The notes: a model not told the origin generated them from the sequence alone. Counted from the stretch's first letter, positions 52,303 to 61,511 are shown. The stretch: DNA of 64,000 bases from Paenibacillus tyrphae (GCF_024158745.1 NZ_JAMZAW010000005.1:1-64000); one strand, 5' to 3'. Numbers and translations are program-made.

Positions 52303-54873
52303 TTAAAAGGTCGTAACCAGCGGCAGCTCGAAGCGGCGGGCGAAGTTCGCGCTCACCGGATACACGCGCACGCTGTAATGGGGGCCGTGCTGGAGATGGG
52401 GCGGAAGGACCGCCCGGTATAATACTGTACTGTCTCCGAGCTCGCGCACGGGCTCCATCGTCACGATCACCGGATCCCAACGCTCCGCTTTTTCCTCGTA
52501 GTAGACGACCTCGACCGCCGTATCTTTATACCAGACCGGTCCGAATTTGACCGTGGCCGTGACCTCCTTAGGGGAGGTCGCGTTCGCATGAGCCAGGGGA
52601 TCGTTCAGTTCGGCGACGCGGACGTGATGCCAGTTTTTCCGGATAAACCTCTTGTAATCGGCGACTTTGGTCGCTTCGTCATAGCGGTTGGCTACAAAAT
52701 GCTGCGTCCGCTTCAAGGCGGGGACGTAAAATTCGTTCACGTACTCCATGACCATCCGGTCCGAATTGTATACCGGCGCGAGCGTACGGATCGAACGCTT
52801 CATCCGGGCGATCCATTGGGCCGGGAGCGGGCGTTGATTGTAATAAAGCGGCACGATCTCCGTTTCGAGCAGCCGGTAGATCGCTTCGGTGTTCTCGCGC
52901 TCCTGTGTACCGGCATCCGCCCCGTCGCTCGATTCGATGCTCCAGCCGTTGGCGCCGTCGTAGCCTTCCTCCCACCAGCCGTCCAGCACGCTGAAGTTGA
53001 TGACGCCGTTCATTGCGGCTTTTTGGCCGCTGGTGCCGCTCGCCTCGTACGGCCGCCGCGGGTTATTGAGCCACACGTCCACTCCCTGCACCAGATGGCG
53101 CGCCATGTTCATGTCGTAATTTTCGAGCAGCACGATTTTGCCGCGGAACCGGTCCATCTCGGATACCCTGTAGATCTCGCGGATCAGCTCATGTCCGGGG
53201 CGGTCGGCCGGGTGCGCCTTGCCCGCGAAGACGAATTGCACCGGCCGGTTCGGATCGTTCACCAAGCGGTCCAGCCGCTCCAAATCGTTGAAGATCAGAT
53301 TGGCCCGCTTGTACGTCGCAAACCGCCGGGCGAAGCCGATGGTCAGCGCGTCGGGGGACAAGTAGTCCCGGACCTCCTCGATCCGGTCTGCCGGCAGGCT
53401 GTTGCGGCGCCGCTGCTCGCGCAGGTTGGCGCGGGCGAGCCGGATCATCCGCTGCTTCAGCTCCGTATGAACGGACCAGAGCGATTCGCTTGGCACCAGA
53501 TCGACGGTTTTCCACACGTCTTTATTGGCTTGATTGTTCAGCCATGTCCCTGGCAAAAAGCGGCCGAACAGCTCCTTAAGCTCGGGGGCGAGCCACGTGC
53601 TCAGGTGGACGCCGTTGGTCACGTGTCCGATCGGCACCTCCGGAACGTCGATGCCGCCATGGAACGCCCGGAACATCTCGCGCGACACGTGGCCGTGCAG
53701 CTTACTGACTCCGTTGCGCAGTGCGGAGGTGTTCAAGGCAAGGTGGGTCATGTTGAACAACTGCTTCGGTTCGTCGAGTCCAAGCCGGGTCCATTCCCGC
53801 CGGGCGGACGGATAGTCGGCGAACAGGCGGCTGAAATAATATTCGAACATCGGGAGCGGGAACGCATCGTGTCCGGCTGGTACCGGCGTATGCGTCGTAA
53901 ATACGGTGCTGGCGCGGATGACTTCCAGCGCGACGTGAAACGGCAGGCCTTTGTCGAGCTGCTCGCGGATTCGCTCGAACGATAGAAACGCCGCATGCCC
54001 TTCGTTGATATGGAACGTGCCGGTCGGAATTCCCAGCGCCCGCAGCGCTTTGACGCCGCCGACGCCGAGCAGCACCTCCTGAGCAATCCGGATATCCTGG
54101 TTCCCGCCGTATAATTGAGCCGTCAGCTCCCGGTCCCAAGGGCTATTTTCCTCCAAGTCGGCATCGAGCAAATAAACCGGCACGCGGCCGACCTGCACCT
54201 GCCATACCTTCAAACGGACGGTCCGGTCGGCCAGCGGCACGTCAACGGTCAACTCCCGCAGCGGAGGCGCGCCGTCCCCTTGACCTGCAGCCGGCGCTTG
54301 GTCTTCCAGCACCGGAACATAGGCGGGGACGATCGGCAGCTTGTTGAAGTCGTAGGCGATATTTTCGGCCAATTGCCCACCCTCCGTATCGAGCTTTTGA
54401 TCGAAGTAGCCCTTCTTGTAAAGCAATCCTATGCCGACGAGCGGTACGCCCAAGTCACTGGCCGATTTGCAGTGATCGCCGGCCAGAACGCCAAGCCCTC
54501 CCGAGTAAATCGGAAGCGATTCGTGAAAGCCGAATTCCGCTGAGAAATAGGCGATCGCCTGATGGGCGTGCTGCGGGTACTCTCTCTGAAACCACGTTTC
54601 CGCCTCGCGGTACGCGTCCCACTCGGCCATGACGTCACGGTATCGCTGCAGGAAAGCTTCGTCCTCCGACCGCTCCTTCAGCACGGCCGCATCCGTTTCC
54701 GTCAACAACCGCACGGGATTGTGCCGGAACTGGTCCCACAGCTTCGGCTCGATCTCCGCGAACAGCGCCTTGGCCGCGTCGTTCCAACTGAACCACAGGT
54801 TGAATGCAAGCTCGGTCAATCGCCCGATCGCAGGGGGCAGCGCCAAATCTCTTCGATGGAACATCGTATACAT
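52303..54873 (-). CDS. glgP: Alpha-glucan (glycogen/maltodextrin) phosphorylase
   Basis: An 856-residue GT35 enzyme that releases glucose-1-phosphate from alpha-1,4-glucans. It contains an N-terminal DUF3417-type region (LPPAIGRLTELAFNLWFSWN), an AYFSAEFGFHESLPIYSGGLGVLAGDH motif, and the PLP-lysine loop ASGTSGQKAAMNGVINFSVLDGWW. Length and the N-terminal extension match the longer GlgP variant of Thermus/Clostridium type rather than the ~800-residue E. coli type. No other glycogen genes are adjacent. Confidence 0.92.
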   Translation of the reverse strand: MYTMFHRRDLALPPAIGRLTELAFNLWFSWNDAAKALFAEIEPKLWDQFRHNPVRLLTETDAAVLKERSEDEAFLQRYRDVMAEWDAYREAETWFQREYPQHAHQAIAYFSAEFGFHESLPIYSGGLGVLAGDHCKSASDLGVPLVGIGLLYKKGYFDQKLDTEGGQLAENIAYDFNKLPIVPAYVPVLEDQAPAAGQGDGAPPLRELTVDVPLADRTVRLKVWQVQVGRVPVYLLDADLEENSPWDRELTAQLYGGNQDIRIAQEVLLGVGGVKALRALGIPTGTFHINEGHAAFLSFERIREQLDKGLPFHVALEVIRASTVFTTHTPVPAGHDAFPLPMFEYYFSRLFADYPSARREWTRLGLDEPKQLFNMTHLALNTSALRNGVSKLHGHVSREMFRAFHGGIDVPEVPIGHVTNGVHLSTWLAPELKELFGRFLPGTWLNNQANKDVWKTVDLVPSESLWSVHTELKQRMIRLARANLREQRRRNSLPADRIEEVRDYLSPDALTIGFARRFATYKRANLIFNDLERLDRLVNDPNRPVQFVFAGKAHPADRPGHELIREIYRVSEMDRFRGKIVLLENYDMNMARHLVQGVDVWLNNPRRPYEASGTSGQKAAMNGVINFSVLDGWWEEGYDGANGWSIESSDGADAGTQERENTEAIYRLLETEIVPLYYNQRPLPAQWIARMKRSIRTLAPVYNSDRMVMEYVNEFYVPALKRTQHFVANRYDEATKVADYKRFIRKNWHHVRVAELNDPLAHANATSPKEVTATVKFGPVWYKDTAVEVVYYEEKAERWDPVIVTMEPVRELGDSTVLYRAVLPPHLQHGPHYSVRVYPVSANFARRFELPLVTTF

Positions 54874-54957
54874 CGTTTCACCTCGACCCTGAATTTGGTT
54901 CCTTGACTGGGGAAGCAGAGGGAACCGGTTACGCTTCTGTTGGCTCCTAGTAGTATC

Positions 54958-56214
54958 TTATGATCGAATCCGCTTCATACATCTTTTCCCTATAAGAAAG
55001 CAGAACGATAGGAGCAGCGATGCGCCCAGCACCGCAGCAAACGTAAGCCCGGCCGCCGGAAGCGTATGCTGCGCCAGCGTCTCCAGCGGGCGGGTCATAT
55101 CCGGCTCGGGAAAAAAAGCGGCCAGCGTGGCATGATAAGGGGCGAGCGGCCGCCACAGAACCATGACAAGCCCGGCCGCAAGCAGGCCGTGGACGAACCG
55201 GGCCGCGACGAACGGCGCGTAGCGCAGGTTCGTATGGTGCAGCAGGCTGATGATCTGCGCATGCACCGAAAGTCCCGCCCAGGACAGCACCCAGGCGGCG
55301 ATCGCCACCTGATACACCAGCGGTATGCCGGCTGCGGCACCCGCGGCTTTGGCCCCAAGCGTCACCTCGAAGAAGCCGTTCGCTACCGCTTCGGCGAGCG
55401 GGAGCGGCAGTCCGAGGACGCCCAGCACCGATTCGATAGCCGCGTAGAACAAGCCCATCACCTTGGCGGAAGCCATCACCTCCATGACGACGGAGAAAAA
55501 GACGACGAGCCCGCCGATGACGAAAATCATCTGCAGCCCCGAGGCGAGTGCCTGCTGCAGCATGGTGCCCAGCGTCCGGCCGTCGTTCATCCGGGCATGG
55601 TGCATGGCTTCGAAAGCGCGGCGCCACAGCGGCTGGTCGGGGGAAGCTTCCAGGAGAGACGTGAACGCCGGCTGGCGATATTCGTCGGCGTATTTCCCCG
55701 GCCTGCCGTGAAACCGCATCAGGAGGCCGATCAGCAGAGCCGAGCCGTAATGCGCCGCGGCGAGCACACCCGCAAGCGCGGCATCGTGGAAGAAGCCGAC
55801 GGCTACGGCGCCGATCAGAAAGATCGGGTCGGACGATGTCGTAAAAGCGACCAGCCGTTCGCCTTCTTCCCGGTTGACGAGCCGCTGCGTCCACAGCTGC
55901 GACGTCAGGCGCGCGCCGATCGGATAGCCGGAGGCGAAGCCCATGGCCATGACGAAGCCTCCGATGCCGGGAATGCGGAAGACCGGCCGCATCATCGGAT
56001 CGAGCAGCATGCCGAAAAAATGCACGATGCCCAGCCCAAGCATGATTTCGGCGATGACGAAGAACGGGAACAGCGCCGGAAACAGCACGTCCCACCAGAT
56101 GGACAATCCTTTCAGCGAGGCTCGAAACGCCTCGGCGGGGAAAGCCAGCATCAAGCAGGCCAGCAGGACGGCGAGCGATGCGGCGACATGGACGGGTATT
56201 CGTTTGGCAAGCAA
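54958..56214 (-). CDS. ylbJ: Sporulation integral membrane protein YlbJ
   Basis: A 418-residue protein with about eight membrane helices including Gate/nucleoside-recognition-type segments (WWDVLFPALFPFFVIAEIMLGLGIVHF, GFASGYPIGARLTSQLW, FIIGGLVVFFSVVMEV-like region). The TTG at 56214 is chosen as start: AAAGGAAG lies eight bases before it and the length then matches B. subtilis YlbJ (408 residues). An in-frame ATG at 56247 lacks a ribosome site. YlbJ is a sigma-E gene needed for spore cortex. Confidence 0.87.
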   Translation of the reverse strand: MLAKRIPVHVAASLAVLLACLMLAFPAEAFRASLKGLSIWWDVLFPALFPFFVIAEIMLGLGIVHFFGMLLDPMMRPVFRIPGIGGFVMAMGFASGYPIGARLTSQLWTQRLVNREEGERLVAFTTSSDPIFLIGAVAVGFFHDAALAGVLAAAHYGSALLIGLLMRFHGRPGKYADEYRQPAFTSLLEASPDQPLWRRAFEAMHHARMNDGRTLGTMLQQALASGLQMIFVIGGLVVFFSVVMEVMASAKVMGLFYAAIESVLGVLGLPLPLAEAVANGFFEVTLGAKAAGAAAGIPLVYQVAIAAWVLSWAGLSVHAQIISLLHHTNLRYAPFVAARFVHGLLAAGLVMVLWRPLAPYHATLAAFFPEPDMTRPLETLAQHTLPAAGLTFAAVLGASLLLSFCFLIGKRCMKRIRS

Positions 56215-56353
56215 GGGTACCACTTCCTTTCGAGAAAGGCCTGTCATTCTGATATATGAGCCGCTGCGGGGAGACATGCCTCCCGGACGCGCAGGCATAG
56301 GGACGAAAAAGTTGCCGGGCCGTCAGAAAAAGGCTGAATTTTCGAGCTATGTA

Positions 56354-56367
56354 TGGTACAATAGTAC
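56354..56367 (+). promoter_or_regulatory. Palindrome over a possible -10 element
   Basis: GGTAC and GTACC are inverted copies around AATA. The TACAAT within would serve as -10; no good -35 is seen at the right distance. Confidence 0.4.
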
Positions 56368-56393
56368 CAATATGAGAATGGGAGTGATTTCAG

Positions 56394-56483
56394 ATGATGG
56401 GTATCATTGCTGGAATTCTCGTATGCGCTTTTGTGTATGTCATTAGGGAGACGTTGATGACGTCGGGCGAAGAGGATGTATAA
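56394..56483 (+). CDS. 29-residue single-helix membrane peptide
   Basis: ORF from ATG 56394 (or 56397) to TAA 56483, read directly. The product starts MMGIIAGILVCAFVYVIRE, one hydrophobic helix, and ends with acidic residues (GEEDV). GGGAGTG precedes the start. A TACAAT -10-like element inside GGTACAATAGTACC (56354-56367) lies upstream and a strong terminator follows, so it looks like an independent transcription unit. No family known to me. Confidence 0.55.
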   Translation: MMGIIAGILVCAFVYVIRETLMTSGEEDV

Positions 56484-56501
56484 AGCGTTTTACAAAATAA
56501 C

Positions 56502-56536
56502 GATGCTAAGGTGCAAGGCAGCTTAGCATCTTTTTT
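56502..56536 (+). terminator. Terminator after the small membrane peptide
   Basis: GATGCTAAG (56502-56510) and CTTAGCATC (56522-56530) pair perfectly and are followed by six T. Confidence 0.88.
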
Positions 56537-56545
56537 CGTTGGGAG

Positions 56546-56950
56546 ATGAACCGCATGACCCGGGGAGAACGGGAGATGACGTTTTACGAAGCGATCGGCG
56601 GGGAGGCGGCCATCCGCAGCATTGTGGAGGCCTTCTATCCGAAGGTGCAGGCGCATCCGCTACTGGGGCCCCTGTTCCCGGAAGACATTACGCCGGTCAT
56701 GGAAAAGCAGTACTTGTTCCTGACGCAATTTTTCGGCGGACCGCCGCTGTATTCCGGGCAGTACGGGCACCCGATGATGCGTGCGCGGCATTTGCCGTTT
56801 CCGATCACGCCGGAGCGTGCGGACGCCTGGCTCGGCTGTATGGCGGAGGCGCTGGAAGAAACGGGAATGGAACGGGAGCTTCGGCTTGCCGTACTGGAGC
56901 GGCTGAAGGGCCCGGCGTATCATTTTGTCAACAGCCATAGCAATAGCTAA
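56546..56950 (+). CDS. Group II truncated haemoglobin (trHbO, YjbI-like)
   Basis: A 134-residue globin: FYEAIGGEAAIRSIVEAFYPKVQAHPLLGPLFPEDI, KQYLFLTQFFGGPPLYSGQYGHPMMRARHLPFPIT with the proximal His in ARHLPF, and LGCMAEALEE. Such proteins bind oxygen and nitric oxide in Firmicutes. Three ATG starts (56546, 56555, 56576) fit; 56576 begins at the conserved TFYEAIGG but its ribosome site is no better, so the start is uncertain. A DUF2225 gene follows. Confidence 0.88.
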   Translation: MNRMTRGEREMTFYEAIGGEAAIRSIVEAFYPKVQAHPLLGPLFPEDITPVMEKQYLFLTQFFGGPPLYSGQYGHPMMRARHLPFPITPERADAWLGCMAEALEETGMERELRLAVLERLKGPAYHFVNSHSNS

Positions 56951-57000
56951 CGAAGCTTATCGAAACCAGAAAACGAAGCTGATCGAAGGAAGTGTGTTCC

Positions 57001-57702
57001 GTGGTCGAACCTTTATTTCAAGTCAGCGTCAGATGTCATCACTGCGACGCCGTATTTCAAACGTCCCGCGTCCGCCCGAGCTTCAAGAAGGCGTCCGGCA
57101 CCGATACTGATTTCTGCGTTCATTATAAGGACATCAACCCCGATTATTATGTCGTACGCATCTGCCCCCACTGCGGGTTTGCGGGGACGGAGAATTCCAA
57201 GGACCGGCTGACGCCTGCACAAAAAACGGCATTCCGCGAAAAAATCGCCGATCATTGGACGTACAAGGACTACGGGGGCGAACGGACATGGGAGGAGGCG
57301 CTTTACGCCTACAAGCTTGCGCTCGTTACGGCCCAGACGGTCAACGATAAAGGGCGCATTACCGCCGGGATGCTGCACCATATCGCCTGGCTTTACCGCT
57401 ATCGGAACGACAAGGAGCAGGAAGCCCGGTTTTTGCAGCATGCGCTGGACGAATACACGCGGGCATTCGAGACAGAAGCGGCGGAGATGAACAATGCCCG
57501 TCTGATGTACCTGATGGGGGAGCTCAGCCGTCGGCTGAAGCAGTATAAGCAAGCGGTCAAATGGTTTTCTCGCGTCATTAACGACAAACGCATCATGGAT
57601 GCCGGCATGATTCGGGCATGCCGCGAGCAATGGGCCGTGACCCGTGAGGATATGCTTGCGGATTCGGTCGTACTCGAACCCGAGGCCCAGGAATTAACCT
57701 AG
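57001..57702 (+). CDS. DUF2225 zinc-ribbon/TPR-like protein
   Basis: A 233-residue protein with an N-terminal CxxC pair (VRCHHCDAVFQTSRVRPSF) and a second (ICPHCGFAG), then helices of TPR character (ITAGMLHHIAWLYRY, LMYLMGELSRRLKQYKQAVKWFSRVI). This matches the DUF2225 family of Firmicutes, whose function is unknown. GTG 57001 has AAGGAAG eight bases upstream; the earlier GTG 56992 overlaps that site. Confidence 0.82.
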   Translation: MVEPLFQVSVRCHHCDAVFQTSRVRPSFKKASGTDTDFCVHYKDINPDYYVVRICPHCGFAGTENSKDRLTPAQKTAFREKIADHWTYKDYGGERTWEEALYAYKLALVTAQTVNDKGRITAGMLHHIAWLYRYRNDKEQEARFLQHALDEYTRAFETEAAEMNNARLMYLMGELSRRLKQYKQAVKWFSRVINDKRIMDAGMIRACREQWAVTREDMLADSVVLEPEAQELT

Positions 57703-57716
57703 CGTCTCCAACTCAA

Positions 57717-57765
57717 AAACGCTTCAAGCTTCCCGGCATCGATCCGAGAACGCTTCAAGCGTTTT
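57717..57765. terminator. Bidirectional terminator between DUF2225 and GGDEF genes
   Basis: AAACGCTT near 57717 can pair with AAGCGTTTTTTT near 57765, and a local AACGCTT/AAGCGTT pair also exists. T and A runs on the two sides fit convergent genes. Confidence 0.65.
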
Positions 57766-58843
57766 TTTGCTGCGTTTGATCCGCCCGGTAGAACGAATAG
57801 CGGTTTTTGCCGGATTGCTTGGAGACGTACAGCGCCTCATCCGCTTCGGCAATAAGCCGGCGGAGCTCGTCTCCCGGCATGCGGGAGATGGAAATGCCGA
57901 TCGAAATCGTCGTTCCGGCCACGGAATCCCCGTAAAAGCGGTACTCTTCGATGTTGTGGCGCAGCCAGTCCGCATAGTGCGACAGCTGGGTTTCATCCGT
58001 CATATGGCTTAAGACAATGAATTCTTCTCCGCCGTATCTGGCAATGTAGTCTTGCTCATGGACGGCCGTTTTCAGCAGCTGTCCGGCTTCCCGAAGAAGC
58101 TGATCTCCGTGCAGGTGTCCGAACGTATCGTTGTACCGTTTGAAATTGTCGATATCGATCATCATGATCGCGATGCGCCGGCTGCGGACGGTCCGCTTGG
58201 CGATATCCATAAAGCCGCGCAGATTCGGCAGCCGGGTCAGGTTGTCCTGCTTCGCTTCCAGCTCCAGCTTCCGCTGCATCATCCAGATTTTGTTCTCGTC
58301 GTTGAACATATAGATCAAGGCCATGACCGCCAGCCCCGAGTAGACGAGCATCAGCAGCTGCGACAGCCAGAACAGCGAGGTCTGGGCCGTCTCCAGCTGG
58401 ACATGCGAAACCAGGCGTACCACGGTGAGAATCGCGCAGACGCTCCACCCGTCGGTTATTCGGATGAAAAAATAACCGGAATCGTATTCTTTACGATGAA
58501 ACAGCGAACTGATGATGGCGGGCAGCAGAAGCGCCTGAACGGTTTCGATTCCCCAGTTCGGCTTATGCTCCAGCAGCATATACCCTGCAGGAAGCAAGGT
58601 GGACAGCAGAGAGGAGACCCAGCCGAACCGCAGGCCCGCCATGACGATCGGCGCGAATTTCAAGTCGCTGAACAGGGAGTCCCCCGGCAAGGACAAGAGC
58701 ATCATCACGATGCTGGCGGCTCCCGTCAGCACAGGTACGGCTATTGCTTGTAAGCGTTCGATAACCAGCAAATTGCGTATCTTAAGTGCCATATAGCTGA
58801 GCGCTATCAAGGTACAAGCATGCGTAAGCGCAAAGAAATCCAT
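57755..58843 (-). CDS. Membrane-anchored diguanylate cyclase (GGDEF)
   Basis: A 362-residue protein with about six N-terminal helices of the 5TM-5TMR_LYT type (ALSYMALKIRNLLVI to GLAVMALIYMF), then a GGDEF domain (DNLTRLPNLRGFMDIAKR, MMIDIDNFKRYNDTFGHLHGDQLL) whose active-site loop is RYGGEEF. The inhibitory site usually RxxD is HEQD, so product inhibition is probably weak. It makes c-di-GMP. It is third in an operon after a YycC-like and a Cys-rich protein. AGGAG precedes ATG 58843. Confidence 0.9.
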   Translation of the reverse strand: MDFFALTHACTLIALSYMALKIRNLLVIERLQAIAVPVLTGAASIVMMLLSLPGDSLFSDLKFAPIVMAGLRFGWVSSLLSTLLPAGYMLLEHKPNWGIETVQALLLPAIISSLFHRKEYDSGYFFIRITDGWSVCAILTVVRLVSHVQLETAQTSLFWLSQLLMLVYSGLAVMALIYMFNDENKIWMMQRKLELEAKQDNLTRLPNLRGFMDIAKRTVRSRRIAIMMIDIDNFKRYNDTFGHLHGDQLLREAGQLLKTAVHEQDYIARYGGEEFIVLSHMTDETQLSHYADWLRHNIEEYRFYGDSVAGTTISIGISISRMPGDELRRLIAEADEALYVSKQSGKNRYSFYRADQTQQKNA

Positions 58844-58872
58844 GAAGATGTCTCCTGGGAAGGCGGGAACGC

Positions 58873-59118
58873 TTACTCTTTGCCGTATCGGCGCAGCGGA
58901 CGGCCCGCAAGCAAATAATCTTGGTCGGCATCGACCAGAGTCTCTTTATTTCGGCAGCAGGGGAAGACGAGCAGTTTTTTGACGCCTTCGCGAAGTTCCG
59001 AGAGGTCTTTAAGTTTGAGCGGCAGCAAAACATTGGCAGCGTGGCAAAAGGGGCAGCTGTGCACATACACGTCTTGTCCGATCCGTTCATAGGGCCATGT
59101 ATTTTCAAATGGAATCAT
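58873..59118 (-). CDS. Small Cys-rich (zinc-ribbon-like) protein
   Basis: An 81-residue protein with HSCPFCHAANVLLPL and FPCCRNKET, four Cys arranged as two pairs that could hold one zinc. No membrane helix. It begins four bases after the YycC-like stop and ends 29 bases before the GGDEF start, so all three are probably co-transcribed. GGGAG precedes ATG 59118. I do not recognise a named family. Confidence 0.7.
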   Translation of the reverse strand: MIPFENTWPYERIGQDVYVHSCPFCHAANVLLPLKLKDLSELREGVKKLLVFPCCRNKETLVDADQDYLLAGRPLRRYGKE

Positions 59119-59122
59119 AGGT

Positions 59123-59314
59123 TTACTCCCGGCCGGAATCGCCGGAATCTTTATCCGGTGCCGGAGCCGTGGAATTGTCCTTCGTCTGTCCGGCCAGCTC
59201 GGCCAGCTTCTGCAAAAGAATATGCTGAGGCATATGCATCAGGTGTTCGATCGGAACGTTCAATTCCTTCGCGAGTTTCTGCGCTGTCTCAGGTGAAATC
59301 TGCAAAGGTCTCAT
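59123..59314 (-). CDS. YycC-like small protein
   Basis: A 63-residue protein starting MRPLQISPETAQKLAKELNV followed by PIEHLMHMPQHILLQKLAEL, matching what I recall of the ~50-residue YycC protein of Bacillus, with an added polar tail. GGAGGG precedes the start. Function unknown. It is first in the operon with the Cys-rich protein and the diguanylate cyclase, divergent from pepF. Confidence 0.65.
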   Translation of the reverse strand: MRPLQISPETAQKLAKELNVPIEHLMHMPQHILLQKLAELAGQTKDNSTAPAPDKDSGDSGRE

Positions 59315-59472
59315 TCGCAGTCCCTCCAGTCTATAGATCTACAGTCTCCATTTAATCATATCCGAGACCCAAAATTCAACCAAAAAATGGGGCCGTAGCA
59401 TTTTGGTTTTGCACCAAATTGTGGTTTAATGGAAAGAGATACATAATGTATAAATAAGGAAGGTGTTTACTC

Positions 59473-61263
59473 ATGCGTAATCCTTTGCCGCAAACTTGGA
59501 ATTTGGAACGTTTTTTTCCGGGAGGCAGCGGGTCTGATGCTTTTATTCAATTTTTGAAAGAGCTGCAATCGAACATCTCCGAGCTGGACGAGACGTTAAG
59601 CGGGCTGGCCGTACCGGAAACGGCCGAGCAATCGGCATCGCTGCTGCCCGTGATCGTGCTGGCGCAGACGGCCTTATTGAAAATACGCGAAGCGGAATCG
59701 TTCACCGGCTGCCTGACGGCGGAAAATCAAAACGACAAGCGCGCGGTCCAGCTCACCGGGCAGGTGAAGTCGATTCAAGCCGCTTTTGCTTCCGCCTTGA
59801 CGCGTTTCGACGATTTCCTGCGCCGCATTCCCGAGCCGGCTTGGCAAGGCTTGCTTGCTCACACGGAGCTTGGTGAAATCGCTTACCCGCTGGAAGAGCG
59901 GCGCCGACTCGCATCGGAGAAGCTGCCGCCGGAGCAGGAGGCGCTCATTCACGATCTTGCCGTAGACGGGTATCACGGATGGGGCGAGCTGTACAATACG
60001 ACGGTGAGCAAGTTCAGCATCTCGTTCGAAGAAAACGGGACTGTAACGGAGCTCTCGGCGGGACAGGCCGCCAACAAAATGTACAGCCCGGACCGTAGCG
60101 TGCGGCAGCGGGTATTCGAGCTGTGGGAGCGGGAATGGGCGAAGCATGCCGATTACTGCGCCGACGCGCTCAATCACCTGGGCGGCTTCCGGCTTAAGCT
60201 GTATGAGCGCCGGGGCTGGGATGAGATTCATCGGGAGCCGCTAACCATCAACCGGATGTCGAAGGAAACGCTGGATGCCATGTGGGGCGTGATCGAGCAA
60301 AGCAAAGACGTGTTCGTTCGTTACCTGGAGCGGAAAGCGAAGCTGCTGGGCGTTGAGAAGCTGGCATGGCACGATGTCGACGCGCCCGTCGGAGAAGGCA
60401 ATACGACGTTCAGCTACGATCAGGGCGCGCAGCTTATCGTAGAGCAGTTCCGCCGCTTCAGCCCGAAGATGGCCGAATTTACCGTGATGGCGTTCGAGAA
60501 CTCCTGGATCGAAGCGGAGGACCGCGCAGGCAAACGTCCCGGCGGATTCTGCACGTCGTTCCCCATCTCCGAAGAAACCCGTATTTTTATGACCTATGCG
60601 GGCACCGCATCGAATGTATCGACCCTCGCGCACGAGCTCGGACACGCGTATCATCAGCATGTGATGAACGATCTGCCGGCGTTGGCTCAGGAGTACGCCA
60701 TGAACGTCGCCGAGACGGCGTCCACGTTCGCCGAGATGGTCGTCTCCGACGCGGCGGTGAAAGGGGCGGCCACCGACGAAGAACGCCTAACGCTGCTTGA
60801 GGATAAAATTCAGCGTTCGGTCGCTTTCTATATGAACATTCATGCCCGGTTCTTGTTCGAGACAGACTTTTACGAAGCGCGCCGCCACGGGCTTGTGAGC
60901 ATCGAGCGGTTGAACGAATTGATGGAAGCCGCTCAGAAGAAGGCATACCGGAATACGCTTGTCGAGTATCATCCGCACTTCTGGGCATCGAAAATGCATT
61001 TTTACTTGACGGACGTGCCGTTCTACAATTTCCCGTATACCTTCGGCTATATGTTCAGCACCGGTCTGTATGCCGAAGCGCTTCGCCGGGGCGCGGCGTT
61101 CGAAGACCAGTACATCGCGCTGCTGCGTGATACCGGACGGATGACGGTCGAAGACTTGGCAAGCAAGCATCTCGGCGTCGACCTGCGCAAGCCGGACTTT
61201 TGGCAGCAGGCGATGGACGTCACAATCGAGGACGTCAACGAGTTTCTGCGCTTAACGGAATAG
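59473..61263 (+). CDS. pepF: Oligoendopeptidase F-family metallopeptidase (M3)
   Basis: A 596-residue cytoplasmic zinc peptidase. The active site is HELGH at residues 387-391 (LAHELGHAYHQHVM) with the downstream Glu in NVAETASTFAEM. The C-terminal PYTFGYMFSTGLYAEA region is typical of the M3B group. It degrades medium-length peptides, and possibly signal peptides. AAGGAAGGTG precedes ATG 59473. Confidence 0.92.
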   Translation: MRNPLPQTWNLERFFPGGSGSDAFIQFLKELQSNISELDETLSGLAVPETAEQSASLLPVIVLAQTALLKIREAESFTGCLTAENQNDKRAVQLTGQVKSIQAAFASALTRFDDFLRRIPEPAWQGLLAHTELGEIAYPLEERRRLASEKLPPEQEALIHDLAVDGYHGWGELYNTTVSKFSISFEENGTVTELSAGQAANKMYSPDRSVRQRVFELWEREWAKHADYCADALNHLGGFRLKLYERRGWDEIHREPLTINRMSKETLDAMWGVIEQSKDVFVRYLERKAKLLGVEKLAWHDVDAPVGEGNTTFSYDQGAQLIVEQFRRFSPKMAEFTVMAFENSWIEAEDRAGKRPGGFCTSFPISEETRIFMTYAGTASNVSTLAHELGHAYHQHVMNDLPALAQEYAMNVAETASTFAEMVVSDAAVKGAATDEERLTLLEDKIQRSVAFYMNIHARFLFETDFYEARRHGLVSIERLNELMEAAQKKAYRNTLVEYHPHFWASKMHFYLTDVPFYNFPYTFGYMFSTGLYAEALRRGAAFEDQYIALLRDTGRMTVEDLASKHLGVDLRKPDFWQQAMDVTIEDVNEFLRLTE

Positions 61264-61275
61264 CCTTTAGCCTTT

Positions 61276-61300
61276 GGCCCCGCTTATTATAGGCGGGGCC
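61276..61300 (+). terminator. Hairpin after pepF
   Basis: GGCCCCGC (61276-61283) pairs with GCGGGGCC (61293-61300). Only a weak T tail (TGCTTG) follows. A related stem CCGCCT/AGGCGG with GGTTTGTT occurs at about 61512-61536. Confidence 0.55.
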
Positions 61301-61346
61301 TGCTTGTTGAGAAACCCGCTTCGCATAGAAATTCTCTGCATATGCC

Positions 61347-61457
61347 GGTGGGGTATATCCCTCCAGCCGCTCTTGAGACCCGTGAACTTGATTAGAATTA
61401 GTGGTATTTTCACGGGTCTCAAAGGCGGACGTAAACTCTTACGGGATATACCCCACC
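61347..61457. repeat. Long two-part hairpin element A
   Basis: GGTGGGGTATATCCC (61347-61361) pairs perfectly with GGGATATACCCCACC (61443-61457). Inside it TTGAGACCCGTGAA (61373-61386) pairs perfectly with TTCACGGGTCTCAA (61409-61422). No protein-coding content seen. Confidence 0.75.
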
Positions 61458-61511
61458 TCTATTTGGCTGAGATTTTCTCCATTCTGGTTTCCTCAAAAGA
61501 GCTGGGCTCCG

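Noticed and set aside
52588-53985. A 465-codon plus-strand ORF opposite glgP
   Set aside because: Antisense to a well-supported phosphorylase with conserved motifs; residue composition (V, R, H, Q rich) is that of a reverse-strand shadow.
54947-56095. A 382-codon minus-strand ORF in another frame of ylbJ
   Set aside because: It overlaps ylbJ in the same direction; the ylbJ frame has regular membrane helices while this one is Arg/His/Ala-rich.
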